From the NCBI RefSeq assembly GCF_020733635.1, contig NZ_JAJFZL010000001.1, positions 992,001 through 1,056,000 on the forward strand: DNA of 64,000 bases, written 5' to 3'. A program made the translations under genes and the position numbers. The notes beneath the pieces were generated by a model. The model was not told where the DNA came from. It made no database searches and worked only from the letters and a program-made list of their open reading frames with translations. The DNA comes from Nocardia spumae. GTDB taxonomy: Bacteria; Actinomycetota; Actinomycetes; Mycobacteriales; Mycobacteriaceae. Below, one piece after another: positions 31,301 to 51,900 of this stretch; the stretch's first letter is position 1; the number at the start of each line of letters is the position of its first letter.

Positions 31301-34063
31301 GCATCGGGTCAGTCTGTTGTTCGCCGTGCCCTCTCTGCTCGGCATGCTGCTGGCCGGGGATACCGAACTGCCCGGGGAACTGCGCGCCGTCCTGGCGATC
31401 GGCGAGGTGCTACCGCAGGAGACCGCGCGGCAGATCGGAAGCCGCAGCGGTGCCACGCTGTTCAATCTGTACGGCCCGACCGAGACCGCGGTGTCGGTGA
31501 CCTCGCACCGGGTCGGCGGTGATCCGGATGCGGTGGTCCCGATCGGCGCGCCGGTCTGGAATACCCGCGCCTACGTGCTCGACCGCCGACTGCGGCCGGT
31601 GCCGCCGGGTGTGCCCGGCGAACTGTATGTGGCCGGTGACCAGGTGGCTCGGGGATATCAGCGGCAGCCGGCGCTGACGGCGGCGCGCTTCGTCGCCGAC
31701 CCGTTCGACGGCGGCCGCATGTACCGGACCGGCGATATCGTGCGCCGGCGTCCGGACGGAGCGCTCGAGTATCTGGAGCGGGCCGACTTCCAGGTCAAGA
31801 TCGGCGGCTTCCGGATCGAACTCGGTGAGGTGGAGGCGGCTTTGCTGCGCCGCTCCGGGGTCGAGGCGGCGGTCGCGGTGGCGCATACCGGCAGTGCGGG
31901 CGGATCCCGGCTGATCGCCTATGCCGCGGTTCCCGGGGGCGATGCCGACGCGGCCGGACTGCGCCGCGAACTGGGTGCCGAGCTGCCCGCGTACATGGTG
32001 CCGGCCGTGGTCGTCGTACTGGATGCCTTGCCGCTGAACGCGAACGGCAAGGTCGATCGCGCTCGTTTGCCCGCGCCGGTGCTGCCGGAGAGCGAATTCC
32101 GGGCACCCCAGACCGCGACCGAGCGCGCGGTCGCGGCGGAATTCGCCGATGTCATCGGTATCCGGGCCGCGCATGCCGACGCCGATCTCCGGATCGGGGC
32201 CGAGACCGACTTCTTCGAACTCGGGGGCAACTCGCTGTCGGCCGCACGCCTGGCCGCCCGGCTGGGTACGGCCTCGGGGGTGCGGGTGCCGGTGGCGGTG
32301 ATCTTCGCCGAGCCGACGGTCGCCGCGCTCGCCCGGTGGATCGACGCGGCCGACCGCGACGCCTATCCGCCGCTGCGGGCCCGGGCCGATCTGGGCGCGG
32401 TGCCGCTGTCGATGGCGCAGCAGCGCATGTGGGTACTGAATCGGCTGACCCCGGACTCGGCGGCCTATCACGTCCCGGTCGCACTGCGCCTGACCGGGAA
32501 CCTCGACGCGGAGGCCCTGCGGACCGCGCTGTCGGATCTGCTGCACCGGCACGAGATCCTGCGCACCCGCTATCCGGACACCTGGCAGGGGCCCGTGCAG
32601 GAGATCCTCGGCGTCGACGAACTGCCGCTGGATCTCGAGCCGATCACGGTGGCGCGCAGCGAGGTCGACGAGCAGATCGCCGCCGTCGTCGCCACCGGAT
32701 TCGACATCACCACCGCTCCGCCGATTCGGGTGCGGCTGCTGCGGGTGGCCGCCGACGAGCACATTCTCGTGGTGGTGGTGCACCACATCAGCGCCGACGG
32801 CTATTCGATGGGGCCGCTGACCCGCGATCTCATCGCGGCCTACACCAGCCGGCTGGCCGGTACCGCACCGCGGTGGAACGCCCTGCCGATCCAGTACGCC
32901 GACTACAGCGAATGGATGCGCACGGTGCTGGGCGCCGACACCGACCCCGGCAGCATGCTGTCCGAACAGCTCGACTACTGGCGCGCCCGGCTCGCCGACG
33001 CGCCCGAGCAGCTGTCGCTGCCGACCGATCGCCCGCGCCCGGCCCGCCGCGAGATGCGCGGCGCCACTGTCGATTTCGCGCTCGACGCACCGCTGGTCGA
33101 CCGGTTGACGGCCGTCGCGCGCCGGCACGGGACCACGTTGTTCTCGACGGTGCACGCCGCCTTCGCGGTGCTGCTGGCCAAGCTGTCCGGGCAGTCCGAC
33201 ATCACCATCGGCGCGCCGGTGGCCGGACGCGGAGAACGAGAACTCGACGATCTGGTCGGCATGTTCGTCAATACGGTGGCGCTGCGCACCGAGATCGACA
33301 GCCGCCTCACCTTCGCCGGACTGCTCGAACGCGTCCGGGAGGACGACCTCGCCGCGCTGAGCCGGACCGCGGTGCCGTTCGAGCGCGTGGTGGAGGCCCT
33401 GGGACGGACTCGGACCAGCGCCTACGCCCCGATCTTCCAGGTGCTGTTCACCTTCCAGAATCTGCCGACCACCGCGGTGACGCTGCCGGGGCTGCGGGTC
33501 GAGACCCTGGAACCGGCGCTGCCCGAGGCGAAATTCGATCTGCAGCTGACCGCGCTCGAGGAGTTCGACACCGAGGGCAGGCCGGCCGGGCTGCGGATGC
33601 AGTTCTGCTATCCCACCGACATCTTCGACGAGCGCACGGTCGCCCTGTTCGCCGAGCGCCTGCGGTCGGTACTGGCGACGGTGGCGGCGGATCCGTCGAT
33701 CACGGTGCGCGCCATCGATATTCGCACCGAAGCCGAACGGGAGCGGCGGCCCGCCCGCAACGGCGCACCGTCCCGGCTGCCGGACGACCTGGTGGATCTG
33801 ATCGCCGCCGCGGCCGGGACCGCGCCCGATACGGTCGCCGTCGAATTCGGCGGTCGCGGCGTCGGATTCGCCGAACTGCACCACAAGCTCGTCACCGTCG
33901 GTCGGGCCATGGGCGCGAGCGCCAGCACGGACGCGCTGATCAATGTCGCACTCGCCGGACTGCTGCCCGGCGTTCTCGCCGCCGGCGCCGGTGGGCTCAC
34001 CACCATGCTCGAGGCCCTGCAGGTGCGCGCGCAGGGCGTGATCACCACGGAAGGAACCCACTG

Positions 34064-34064
<1 letters not shown>
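16395..34064 (+). CDS. Non-ribosomal peptide synthetase, modules 1-5 plus C6 (first subunit)
   Basis: The protein is about 5,889 aa and cytosolic. The order is Cstarter-A1-T1, C2-A2-T2, C3-A3-T3, C4-A4-T4, C5-A5-T5, C6, then an adenylation-like stub. All condensation domains keep HHxxxDG, and the A domains keep TSGSTGxPKG and the A10 lysine (GK[LV]D). All carriers keep GG[NS]S. No E, Cy, MT or TE domain is present. Specificity codes are A1 and A3 DVWHFSLVDK (Ser), A4 DFWNIGMVHK (Thr), A2 DVWSFALVHK and A5 DLWFLILVSK (unassigned). The start GTG at 16395 is set by AGGAGG. The stop overlaps the next gene by TGATG, so the subunits are co-translated. An A3 segment is identical to parts of A9 and A10 in the next gene. 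Confidence 0.95.
16461..19590 (+). other. Module 1: Cstarter-A(Ser)-T
   Basis: C1 (about 16467-17770) resembles the first domain of E. coli Ent[35 protein letters not shown] and STGPVEDM have direct EntF counterparts. This suggests it joins an acyl or aryl starter to the first residue. A1 (about 17830-19340) has [16 protein letters not shown] and [12 protein letters not shown], giving DVWHFSLVDK, the serine code of EntF. T1 has LGGNSL at about 19453. Confidence 0.85.
19640..22770 (+). other. Module 2: C-A-T, specificity unassigned
   Basis: C2 has [10 protein letters not shown]2 (about 21060-22520) has [22 protein letters not shown] and [13 protein letters not shown], giving DVWSFALVHK. I know no substrate for this code. 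T2 has LGGNSL at about 22650. Confidence 0.8.
22824..25930 (+). other. Module 3: C-A(Ser)-T
   Basis: C3 has [10 protein letters not shown]3 gives DVWHFSLVDK (Ser). Bases 24611-24877 inside A3 are identical to segments of A9 and A10. T3 has LGGNSL at about 25818. Confidence 0.85.
24611..24877 (+). repeat. 267-bp identical block, copy in A3
   Basis: These bases are identical to 44421-44687 (A9) and 47589-47855 (A10). The block covers the A2 to A5 core motifs, from [14 protein letters not shown] to LVVARPDG. It uses many T- and G-ending codons (TTG, GGT, ACT, GAT), unlike the C-ending codons on both sides. Confidence 0.9.
25995..29155 (+). other. Module 4: C-A(Thr)-T
   Basis: C4 has [10 protein letters not shown]4 has [25 protein letters not shown] and [12 protein letters not shown], giving DFWNIGMVHK, the well-known threonine code. 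T4 has GGSSL instead of GGNSL. Confidence 0.88.
29200..32335 (+). other. Module 5: C-A-T, specificity unassigned
   Basis: C5 has [10 protein letters not shown]5 has [22 protein letters not shown] and [12 protein letters not shown], giving DLWFLILVSK. It is close to A13 (DLWHLILVSK), so modules 5 and 13 may use the same residue. T5 has LGGNSL at about 32223. Confidence 0.8.
33777..34061 (+). other. C-terminal adenylation-like stub of NRPS 1 (probable docking element)
   Basis: After C6 the protein continues for 95 residues with [38 protein letters not shown], then [18 protein letters not shown]. This matches only the first 80 or so residues of an A domain and then stops. It is homologous to the N-terminal stub of NRPS 2. 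Confidence 0.75.
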
Positions 34065-41623
<7,559 letters not shown>

Positions 41624-44238
41624 CCACCGACGAACTGCTGGCGGGATGGGAGCCCGGCCGCCGCTACCTCAACGGGTACGGGCCCACCGAGACCACGATC
41701 ATCTCCTCCTACGCGGTGCTGCGCGCGGGACATCCGATCACCATCGGCACCCCGGTGCACGGCATGTCGGCGCTGGTACTGGATCACCGGCTGCGGCCGG
41801 TGCCACCCGGCGTCGCGGGCGAGCTGTACCTGGCCGGCGGCGGCCTGGCGCGCGGCTACCGCAATAGGCCCGGCCTCACGGCCGATCGGTTCCTCCCGAA
41901 CCCCTGGGGTGCGCCCGGTAGCCGGATGTACCGCACCGGTGACGTGGTGCGCTGGCGCGTGGCCGAGCCGGCGCGACCGGCCGTCGAATCCGGCACGTGG
42001 GAACTGGAATACGTCGGGCGTTCCGATTTCCAGGTGAAGATCCGCGGCTTCCGCGTCGAACTGGGCGAGATCGACGCGGTGCTCGGTGCGCACCCCGACG
42101 TCGACTTCGCGACCACCATGGGCCGCGACCACGACACCCGCGGCACCATGCTGGTCTCCTACGTGCTGCCGAAGCCCGGGCGCGCGCTGGATCCGGTCGA
42201 CCTCACCGACTTCGCGGCGCGGCGGCTGCCCTCGCACATGGTGCCCGCGGCCCTGGTCGTCCTCGACAAGATTCCGCTGACCCCGGTCGGCAAGGTGGAT
42301 CGCAAGGCGCTGCCGGAACCGGTCCTGGCACCCGCGCGGTATCGCGCCCCCGTCGGTCCGGCCGAAGTCCTGGTCGCGCGGACCTTCGCCGCGCTGCTCG
42401 ATGCCCCGCGGGTGGGCGCGGACGACGACTTCTTCGCCCTCGGCGGCAATTCGCTGATCGCCACCCGGCTCGCCGCCCGTCTGAGTCGGAACACCGCGAC
42501 GGCGGTCCCGGTGCGCGCGGTCTTCGACGCGCCCACAGTGCGCGCGCTCGCCACCCGGATCGCACTGTCGGACAGTGGATTCGGGGATTCCGGGCCGACG
42601 GCTGTCACACCGCGACCGGAGATCGTCCCACTGTCCATCGCGCAGCAGCGCATGTGGATGCTGAACCGTCTGGACACCCGGGGTGGCGGCTACAACATCG
42701 CCTTCGCCCTGCGGCTCACCGGCGATCTGAATCCGGTCGCGCTGCGCGCCGCGCTCGGCGATGTCATCGCCCGGCACGAGACCCTGCGCACTCGCTATCC
42801 CGAATCCGACGGTGTGGCAACACAGGTCGTCGTCGCGGCCGAGGCTCCGGCACTCGATGTCGTCGAGGTCGATCCCACCGATATCGAGGCGCTGGCCGCG
42901 GAGTCGACGCACCACCGGTTCGATGTGACGACCGAGGTGCCGGTCCGGATCCGCCTGCTGCGGGTACGGCCCGCCCCCGACGCCGATCCTCGCGAACAGA
43001 CCCATGTGCTGCTGTTCGTCGTGCACCACATCGCCGCGGACGGCTGGTCCTTCGCCCCGCTGACCCGGGACCTCGCCACCGCCTATCAGGCCCGCAGTGC
43101 CGGTACGGCGCCCGGCTGGCAGCCGTTGCCGCTGCACTACGCGGACTACGCGCTGTGGCAGCGGCGCACATTCGGATCGGTCGCCGATCCGGAGTCGGAA
43201 TCGGCTCGGCAACTGGAATTCTGGCGTGCGCAGCTGCACGGCGCCCCGGAGCTGTCGGCACTGCCGACCGATCGCCCGCGCCCGGCGATCGCCTCCCAGC
43301 GTGGCGCCGCGCGGACCGCACATCTGAGTTCCGCGCTGCAGCAGCGGATTCACGATCTGGCCGCCACCGGCCGGACGACTCCGTTCATGGTGCTGCACGC
43401 GGCGCTGTCGGTGCTGCTGTCGCGCTTCGGCGGCAGTGACGACATCGTCGTGGGCGCGCCGGTCGCCGGTCGCGGCCATCAGGCGCTCGACGATCTGGTC
43501 GGCATGTTCGTCAACACGCTGGTGCTGCGCACCCCGGTACACGGCGGCGACCGGCTCACCGAGCATCTGGATCGGGTCCGCGCGGTGGACCTGGCGGCGT
43601 TCGATCACGCGGCGGTACCGTTCGAGCAGCTCGTCGACGCGGTGAATCCGGTTCGCTCCCAGGCACACGCGCCGCTGTACCAGGTGTCGCTGACGCTGCA
43701 GAATCAGACTCGCGCCGAACTGCGGCTCGAGGGATTGCGGATCGCCGCCGTCGACGCCGCCGCCGCGCCGATCCCGGTCGACCAGCACTGGACGGCCGCC
43801 GAATGCTATACCGACGACGGCACTCTCGCCGGCATCGATCTGCACGTGCACTATGCCGCGGATCTGTTCGACCCCGAGACCATCGATGCGCTGCTGGACG
43901 GCTTCGAACGCATCCTGACCGCGCTGACCGCCGACGGCGACATCCGCGTCGCCGACATCGAACTGATGGCGCCGGCGGAGCGGGATCGGCTGCTGGCCGA
44001 TACCACCGCCTACCCGGTCGAGCCGCGCACCCTGCCCGAGCTGTCGGCGGGCCGGCCCCGGCGCCCGGCCGCCCCGGCGGTGACCTTCGACGGGGTCAGC
44101 CTGTCGTATCGGGAATTCGATCGACGGGTCCAGCGGCTCGCGCGCTATCTGATCGGCCGCGGCGTGGGCCCCGATACGACTGTGGCCGTGCGGATTCCGC
44201 GATCGCTCGAGCTGGTCGTCGCCATTCACGCCGTGGTC

Positions 44239-44787
44239 GCCGCCGGTGCGGCGTATGTGCCGTTGGATCCGGAGCATCCGGTGGAGCGGGTGCGCTACGT
44301 CCTCGATATCGCGCGGCCGGAATGTGTGCTGACCACCTCGGCGGTGCCGGTGATCGATTTCCCGGACGGTCTGCCCGTGATCGCTGTGGACGGGCTGGAT
44401 CTCTCAGGTTTCGCCGATGGTCCGCTGGTCGATGCGGAGCGGTTGTGTCCGTTGCGGTCCGAGCATGTGGCGTATGTGATTTTCACGTCGGGTTCGACGG
44501 GTCGTCCGAAGGGTGTGGCGGTGAGTCACGGGGCGATTGTGAATCGTTTGGTGTGGATGCAGTCGGAGTACTGCTTGGGTGTCGATGATGTGGTGTTGCA
44601 GAAGACTCCGGTGACTTTCGATGTGTCGGTGTGGGAGTTGTTCTGGCCGTTGCAGGTGGGTGCGCGGTTGGTGGTGGCGCGTCCGGATGGTCATCGTGAT
44701 CCGGGGTATTTGTCGCGGTTGATGGTGGAGGAGTCGGTGACGACGGCGCATTTCGTGCCGTCCATGCTCGCCGTCTACCTCAGCGCG
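44239..44787 (+). repeat. 549-bp identical repeat, copy in A9
   Basis: Read line by line, these bases match 47407-47955 exactly, at a constant offset of 3,168 bp (1,056 codons, one module). Bases just outside differ. The inner 267 bp also occurs in A3. Confidence 0.92.
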
Positions 44788-44886
44788 GTCGCCGAGATCC
44801 CCTCCTCGCTGCGGCGGGTGTTCACCTCCGGCGAGGCCCTGGGCGCCGTGACGGCGGCTCGGTGGCGGGAACTCGGTGGCGGTCCG

Positions 44887-44984
44887 CTGCACAATCTGTA
44901 CGGTCCGACCGAGGCCGCGGTGGATGTGACCTTCCACGAGGTGACCGCCGCCGACTCCGTGACCGTGCCGATCGGCCGCCCGGT
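44887..44984 (+). repeat. 98-bp near-identical block downstream in A9
   Basis: It matches 48067-48164 in A10 with one difference (C at 44958, G at 48138). The offset is 3,180 bp, 12 bp more than for the 549-bp block, so the part between the two blocks differs in length. Confidence 0.85.
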
Positions 44985-47406
44985 GTTCAATACCCGGGTC
45001 TACGTGCTGGATTCGCTGCTGCGGCCGGTGCCGATCGGCGTCTCCGGCGAGCTCTACCTGGCCGGTGGCCAGCTCGCGCGGGGATATCTGGGCCGGTCCG
45101 ATCTGACCGCCGATCGTTTCGTGGCCGATCCGTACCATCCCGGCCTGCGCATGTACCGCACCGGCGACCTCGTGCGGTGGAACCGCGCGGGCGAACTGGA
45201 ATATCTGGGCCGCAACGACTTCCAGGTCAAACTCCGAGGGCTCCGGATCGAGCTCGGCGAGATCGAAGCCGCGCTGACCGGCCGGGAGGGGGTCGCGCAG
45301 GCCGCCGTGGTGGTGGCCGGGACGGGCGAGAACTCCCGCCTGCACGCCTATGTGGTGCCGGCCGCCGCCACCGTGGATCCGGCCGCCGTCCTGACCGCCG
45401 CCGGTCGTGCACTCCCGGCCTATATGGTCCCGTCCGGGGTGACGGTGCTGGCCGAACTGCCGGTGAACGCCTCCGGCAAACTGGACCGCGCCGCGCTTCC
45501 GGCCGTCGACCCGGGGGAGAGCTCTGCCTATCGCGCCCCGGCCGAGGGCGCCGAGGCCGTGGTCGCCGCCGTCATGGCGGAGCTGCTCGGATGCGAGCGG
45601 ATCGGCGCGGACGACGACTTCTTCGCCGCGGGCGGTAACTCGCTGTCGGCCATGCGAGTGGTGGCGCGGGTCAACGCCGCCCTCGGCTGTGACCTGAACG
45701 TCGCCGAGATCTTCGGTGCGCCCACCCCCGCATTGCTGGCCCGGATCGCCGACGCCGCGCCGGGCACGACCGTCGCGCCGCTGGTCGCGGGCCCGCGACC
45801 GGAGCGAATCCCGTTGTCGCCGGCACAGACCCGAATCTGGTTGCTGAACCGCATCGATCCCGGCTCGGCGCGGTACAACATTCCGTTCGCGCTGCGGCTG
45901 TCCGGTGAACTCGACGAGGTGGCGCTGGCGGAGGCGGTGACCGATGTGCTGACCCGCCACGAGTCATTGCGCACGGTCTTCCCGGAGGACGCCCGGGGAC
46001 CGCACCAGCGCATCCGTGCGATCGGGGAGTGCGCCGCGCTGACCCTGCGCACGGTCGACGCCACCGATACCGACCTCGAACTCGCCGCCGCCGCGGCTCG
46101 GGGTTTCGATCTGCGCCACGATATTCCGCTGCGCGTCGACGCGTTCCGGATCGCACCGACCGAGCACATTCTGCTGGTGGTCGCCCACCACATCGCCGCC
46201 GACGGCGTGTCCACCGGGCCGCTGGCCCGCGACCTGATGACGGCCTACGCGGCGCGCCGCGCCGGTGCCGCCCCGGCATGGCAGCCGCTGCCCGTGCAGT
46301 ACGCGGACTTCGCGCTGTGGCAGCACGAGGTACTCGGCCGGGCCGACGATCCCGAATCACGGCTCGCCCGGCAGATCGATTTCTGGCGTGACGAACTGGC
46401 CGATCTGCCCGCGGTGCTCGACCTGCCCGGGGATCGCCCGCGCCCGGCGGTCGCCTCCGGAGCGGGTGCGGCCGTCGAATTCCGCGTGCCGGCCGACCTG
46501 ACCGCGGCGCTCGAGGCATTGGCCCGGCGCACCGGAGTCTCGCTGTTCATGGTGGTGCACGCCGCCTATGCCGCCGTACTCGCCAAGCTCTCCGGTACCG
46601 AGGATCTGGCCATCGGCACGCCGATCGCCGGCCGTTCCGCACAGGCCCTCGACGACCTGGTCGGCATGTTCGTCAACACACTGGCGCTGCGCACTCGGGT
46701 GCGCGCACGAGACCGGTTCGGGGAGCTGCTGGCCCAGGTCCGCGAGCACGACGTCCGGGCCTTCGCGCACGCCGATCTGCCCTTCGATCGGGTGGTCGAG
46801 GAACTCGATCCGGAGCGGTCGGCGGCCTATGCGCCGATCGTGCAGGTGCTGCTGTCGTTCGAGCAGCGCGCCGAGACCGCCCTGCGACTGCCGGGGCTCG
46901 ACGTGTCGGACCATCCGCTCGCCAATCCGGGCGCGCAATTCGACCTGGCGCTGGCGCTGTCGGAGATCGACGGTCCGGACGGCCGCGTCCTGCACGCGGT
47001 ATTGCGTTATGCCACCGATCTTTTCGACGAGGACACGGTGCACGGGTTCGGCCGCCGGCTGTTGCGGCTGCTGACGGCGGTGACCACCGATCCGGATATC
47101 CGCCTCGGTGACATCGACCTGCTCGAGGTATCGGAACGCCTGCAGGTGCTCGATATCTGGAATGCCACCGAAACCGAGATCGACCGCACCGCAACCCTTC
47201 CCGGCCTGTTCGACGCTCAGGCCGCGCGCTCGCCGCACGCCCCCGCCCTCACCTTCGAGGGGACGACTGTGTCCTACGCCGACTTCGCCGCCGAGGTGAA
47301 TCGGCTGGCCCGGCACCTGATCGCGTGCGGTGTCGGTCCGGGATCGCTGGTGGCGCTGCATATGCGGCGATCCCGGGAGCTGGTTGTCGGCATGTACGCG
47401 GCCCTG

Positions 47407-47955
47407 GCCGCCGGTGCGGCGTATGTGCCGTTGGATCCGGAGCATCCGGTGGAGCGGGTGCGCTACGTCCTCGATATCGCGCGGCCGGAATGTGTGCTGA
47501 CCACCTCGGCGGTGCCGGTGATCGATTTCCCGGACGGTCTGCCCGTGATCGCTGTGGACGGGCTGGATCTCTCAGGTTTCGCCGATGGTCCGCTGGTCGA
47601 TGCGGAGCGGTTGTGTCCGTTGCGGTCCGAGCATGTGGCGTATGTGATTTTCACGTCGGGTTCGACGGGTCGTCCGAAGGGTGTGGCGGTGAGTCACGGG
47701 GCGATTGTGAATCGTTTGGTGTGGATGCAGTCGGAGTACTGCTTGGGTGTCGATGATGTGGTGTTGCAGAAGACTCCGGTGACTTTCGATGTGTCGGTGT
47801 GGGAGTTGTTCTGGCCGTTGCAGGTGGGTGCGCGGTTGGTGGTGGCGCGTCCGGATGGTCATCGTGATCCGGGGTATTTGTCGCGGTTGATGGTGGAGGA
47901 GTCGGTGACGACGGCGCATTTCGTGCCGTCCATGCTCGCCGTCTACCTCAGCGCG
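47407..47955 (+). repeat. 549-bp identical repeat, copy in A10
   Basis: This is the second copy of the block at 44239-44787. Identity begins at GCCGCCGGTGCGG and ends at CTACCTCAGCGCG. Confidence 0.92.
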
Positions 47956-48066
47956 CTGCTCGATCGGACGGCGGCGGCGCCCACCGCGCTGCGCCGCGTC
48001 TTCACCTCCGGCGAGGCACTGGATGTGACCACCGCCGCGCGCTGGCGCGAACTGTGCGGGGCCGCC

Positions 48067-48164
48067 CTGCACAATCTGTACGGTCCGACCGAGGCCGCGG
48101 TGGATGTGACCTTCCACGAGGTGACCGCCGCCGACTCGGTGACCGTGCCGATCGGCCGCCCGGT
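48067..48164 (+). repeat. 98-bp near-identical block downstream in A10
   Basis: This is the partner of 44887-44984. It covers [12 protein letters not shown] to the PIGRP motif. Confidence 0.85.
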
Positions 48165-48985
48165 CGCCAATACCCGCGTCTACGTGCTCGATTCGTGCTT
48201 GCGTCCGGTCCCGGTGGGGGTCACCGGCGAGCTCTACCTGGCCGGCGCCCAATTGGCCGAGGGATACCTCGCCCGGCCGGATCTGACCGCCGATCGTTTC
48301 GTCGCCGATCCGTTCCATACCGGCGCGCGCATGTACCGCACCGGCGATATCGCCCGGTGGCGCGCAACGGGTGAGCTGGAGTACGTGGGCCGATCGGACT
48401 TCCAGGTGAAGGTGCGCGGTCTGCGCATCGAACTCGGGGAGATCGAGAACGCCCTGCGTGAACAGGACGGTATCGCCGCGGCGGTGGCTGTGGTGCGCGA
48501 CGACAACGGCACCGGTGATCGGATCGTGGCCTACGTGGTGGCCGAGTCCGGCCGCCGTGTCGACAGCGACCGGCTACGGGCCGAATGCGCCCGGCGACTA
48601 CCGGAGTACATGGTCCCCGCCCTGATCGTCACGCTGGACGCGTTGCCGCTCAACACCTCCGGCAAACTGGATCGCAAGGCCCTGCCGGAGCCGGTCTTCC
48701 TCCCGCTGACCTATCGTGCCCCCACCACGCGCGCCGAGCAGGCCGTCGCCGCGGCCTACACCGAACTGCTCGGGCTCGACCGCGCCGGGCTCGACGACGA
48801 CTTCTTCGCTCTCGGCGGCAACTCGCTGACCGCCACCCGGGTCGCGGCCCGGCTGGGTACCGAATTCGACGCCGACCTGCCCGTGCGCCTGATCTTCGAC
48901 GCTCCGACCGTCGCCGGATTCGCCGCGCGCATAGCGGAATTCGCCGGTCGTGGCACCGGCGTGCCACTGGTCGCGCGCCCCCGCC

Positions 48986-51900
48986 CCGACCTCGTCCCGC
49001 TCTCGCCGGCCCAGCAGCGCATGTGGTTCCTGAACCGCTTGGACCCCGACCAGAGTGTGCACAACATCCCGGTCGCGCTGCGACTGACCGGCACGCTCGA
49101 GTTCGGCGCCCTGGCGGCGGCCCTCGCCGATACCGTGGCGCGCCACGAGACGCTGCGCACCGTCTACCCGGATATCGGCGGCATCGGCTACCAGCAGATC
49201 CAGCCCGCCGATCACGTGCCGGTGCTGTCGCGGCTGCACGGCGGCGATATCGCCACGGTCGTCGGCGAATTCGTGGCCGCACCCTTCGATGTGACCACCG
49301 CGGTCCCGCTGCGGGTGGGCGTGCTGGCCACCGGTGCGGCCGATGAGCACATCCTCGTCCTCGTCGTCCATCACATCGCGGCGGACGGCTTCTCGATGGC
49401 GCCGCTGGCCCGCGACCTCGCCGCGGCCTATGCCGCACGCAGTACCGGCGCGGCGCCGGCCCTCCCCGCGCTTGCGGTGCAGTACGCCGATTACGCACTG
49501 TGGCAGCGCGAGGTGCTCGGTGACGAATCCGATCCGGAGTCCCCGGCCGCGGCAGCGCTGCGCTTCTGGCGAGATCAGCTGCGCGGCCTGCCGACCCGGC
49601 TCGAACTGCCCACCGACCGGCCCCGCCCTGCCGTCGCCGGCCATGCCGCCGCCACCGCGACGGTGGACTTCGACGCGCGGTTGCGCGCCCGGCTCGAGGA
49701 GTTGGCCGCCCGCTACGAGTGCACGCCGTTCATGGTGGTGCACGCCGCGCTCGCGGTCCTGCTCGCGCGGATGTCGGGCACCGGCGATATCGCCGTCGGC
49801 GCCCCGGTCGCCGGACGTGGCGCGGCCGTGCTCGACGAGCTCGTCGGCATGTTCGTCAACACGCTGGTGCTGCGCACCGAAGTGACCGGCGCACAGCGGT
49901 TCTCGCAGCTGCTGCGGCAGGTTCGCGAACGCGATCTGGCCGCCTTCGGCCACGCCGACATCCCGTTCGAGCGACTGGTGGAGGTCCTCGACCCGCCGCG
50001 CTCCCAGGCCCACCATCCGCTGTTCCAAGTGGCGTTGTTCTTCCAGAATCTGGCGCCGGTAGCGCTGGAACTCGGCGACCTGTCCGTCGGGGAGGTGCTC
50101 CTGGACACCGCCGTGAATCCGTTCGACCTGCAGGTCACCGTCACCGAGCGGGAGATCGGATTCACTTATGCGACAGATCTTTTCGATCCGTCGACCGCCG
50201 AGGCCCTGGCCACCCGCTTCCTCGCCGTACTCACCGCCGTGGCCGAGGATCCGGAGCGCGTCGTCGGCGATATCGATCTGTTCGCCCCCGGGGAGTGCGA
50301 GCGCGTACTCACCGAATGGAATGCCTCGGCGCACCGGGGTTTCGGCGAGGAACTGCTGCTCGACGAGTTCGAGGCCCAGGCCGCGGTCGCCCCGCAGCTG
50401 GTCGCGGTGCGCTACGTTCCCGACGACGGTTCCGAGCCGGCCGTCCTGACCTACGGCGAGCTGGACAGCCGCAGCAATCGCCTCGCCCGGCATCTGATCG
50501 CCGCCGGAGTGGGACCGGAATCCTTGGTGGCCCTGTCGATTCGGCGCTCACCGGAGCTGGTCGTGGCGATGTACGCGGTGCTGAAGGCCGGTGGGGCCTA
50601 CGTGCCGATCGATCCGGATCACCCGGCGCAGCGCATCGCCCACATCCTCGATACCGCCCGGCCCGCGGTGCTGCTGTCGGCCACCGGCGCGACCGTGCCC
50701 TTCGACGGTCCGGTCGTGCTGGTCGACACCGTCGCCCTGGACGCGTACGCCGATGATCCGATCGCGGTGAACGAGCGCCACACCCCGATGTACGCGGCCC
50801 ATCCGGCATATGTGATCTTCACGTCCGGATCGACCGGAAAACCCAAGGGCGTCACGGTCTCACACGCCGCGATCGTCAACCAGACCACCTGGATGCAGGC
50901 CGAATATCGGTTCACCGCGGCGGATGTCTACCTGCAGAAAACCGCCACCACCTTCGACGTCTCGCTGTGGGGGTACTTCCTGCCGCTGCGGATCGGCGCC
51001 ACTCTGGTGCTGGCCGGCCCCGACGGTCACCGCGACCCGGGATATCTGGCCGAGGTCATCGCGGACAACGGGGTGACGGTCACCGATTTCGTTCCGTCCA
51101 TGCTCAGCGTGTTCGCCGCCCAGGCCCAGCCCGCCCAGGTGCGATCGCTGACCAGGGTGTTCGTCATCGGTGAGGCGCTGCCCGCCGAGACGGTGCGGGC
51201 GTTCGGCGTGATCAGCTCCGCGCGGCTGCACAACCTGTACGGACCCACCGAGGCGGCGGTGTCCATCACCCACCGCGATGTGACCGGTGTGGTGGACCGT
51301 CCCGCGCTGCCGATCGGTAGCCCCGAATGGAACAGCCGGGTCTACGTCCTCGATTCGCGGCTGCGGCCCACCCCGCCCGGCGTCGCGGGCGAGCTCTATC
51401 TGGCGGGCGCCCAGCTGGCTCGCGGATACCACGGCCGCGCCGACCTCACCGCCGACCGGTTCGTCGCGAACCCGTTCACCTCGGGCGCGCCGGGAGACGA
51501 GCACGGGTCGCGCATGTACCGCACCGGTGACCTGGCGCGCTGGGATACCAGCGGCGCCACACCGGAACTGGTGTATCTGGGCCGCACCGACTTCCAGCTG
51601 AAGTTCCGTGGTCAGCGCATCGAACTCGGTGAGATCGAAGCGGTGCTGGCCGCGGTGCCGGGTATCGCCGCGGCCGCGGTGCGGCTGGTGCCGGGGCCGG
51701 GCGGTGACCATCTGATCGGATTCGTGACCGTGACCGCGACCGCACCCGACCTGGAAGCCCGGGTGCGGCGAGCCGCCGCCGCGGATCTGCCCGGATATAT
51801 GGTGCCGTCCGCGGTGGTGGTGCTGGACGCGTTCCCGCTCAACGCCTCCGGGAAGCTGGACCGGGCGGCGCTGCCCGATGCGGCCGACCCGCGAGTGGCG

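Larger units (their letters stand above)
42618..45750 (+). other. Module 9: C-A(Ser)-T
   Basis: C9 has [10 protein letters not shown]9 gives DVWHFSLVDK. Bases 44239-44787 are identical to 47407-47955 in A10. T9 has AGGNSL instead of LGGNSL. Confidence 0.85.
45805..48920 (+). other. Module 10: C-A(Ser)-T
   Basis: C10 has HHIAADGVS. A10 gives DVWHFSLVDK and shares its central 549 bp with A9. T10 has LGGNSL near 48814. Confidence 0.85.
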
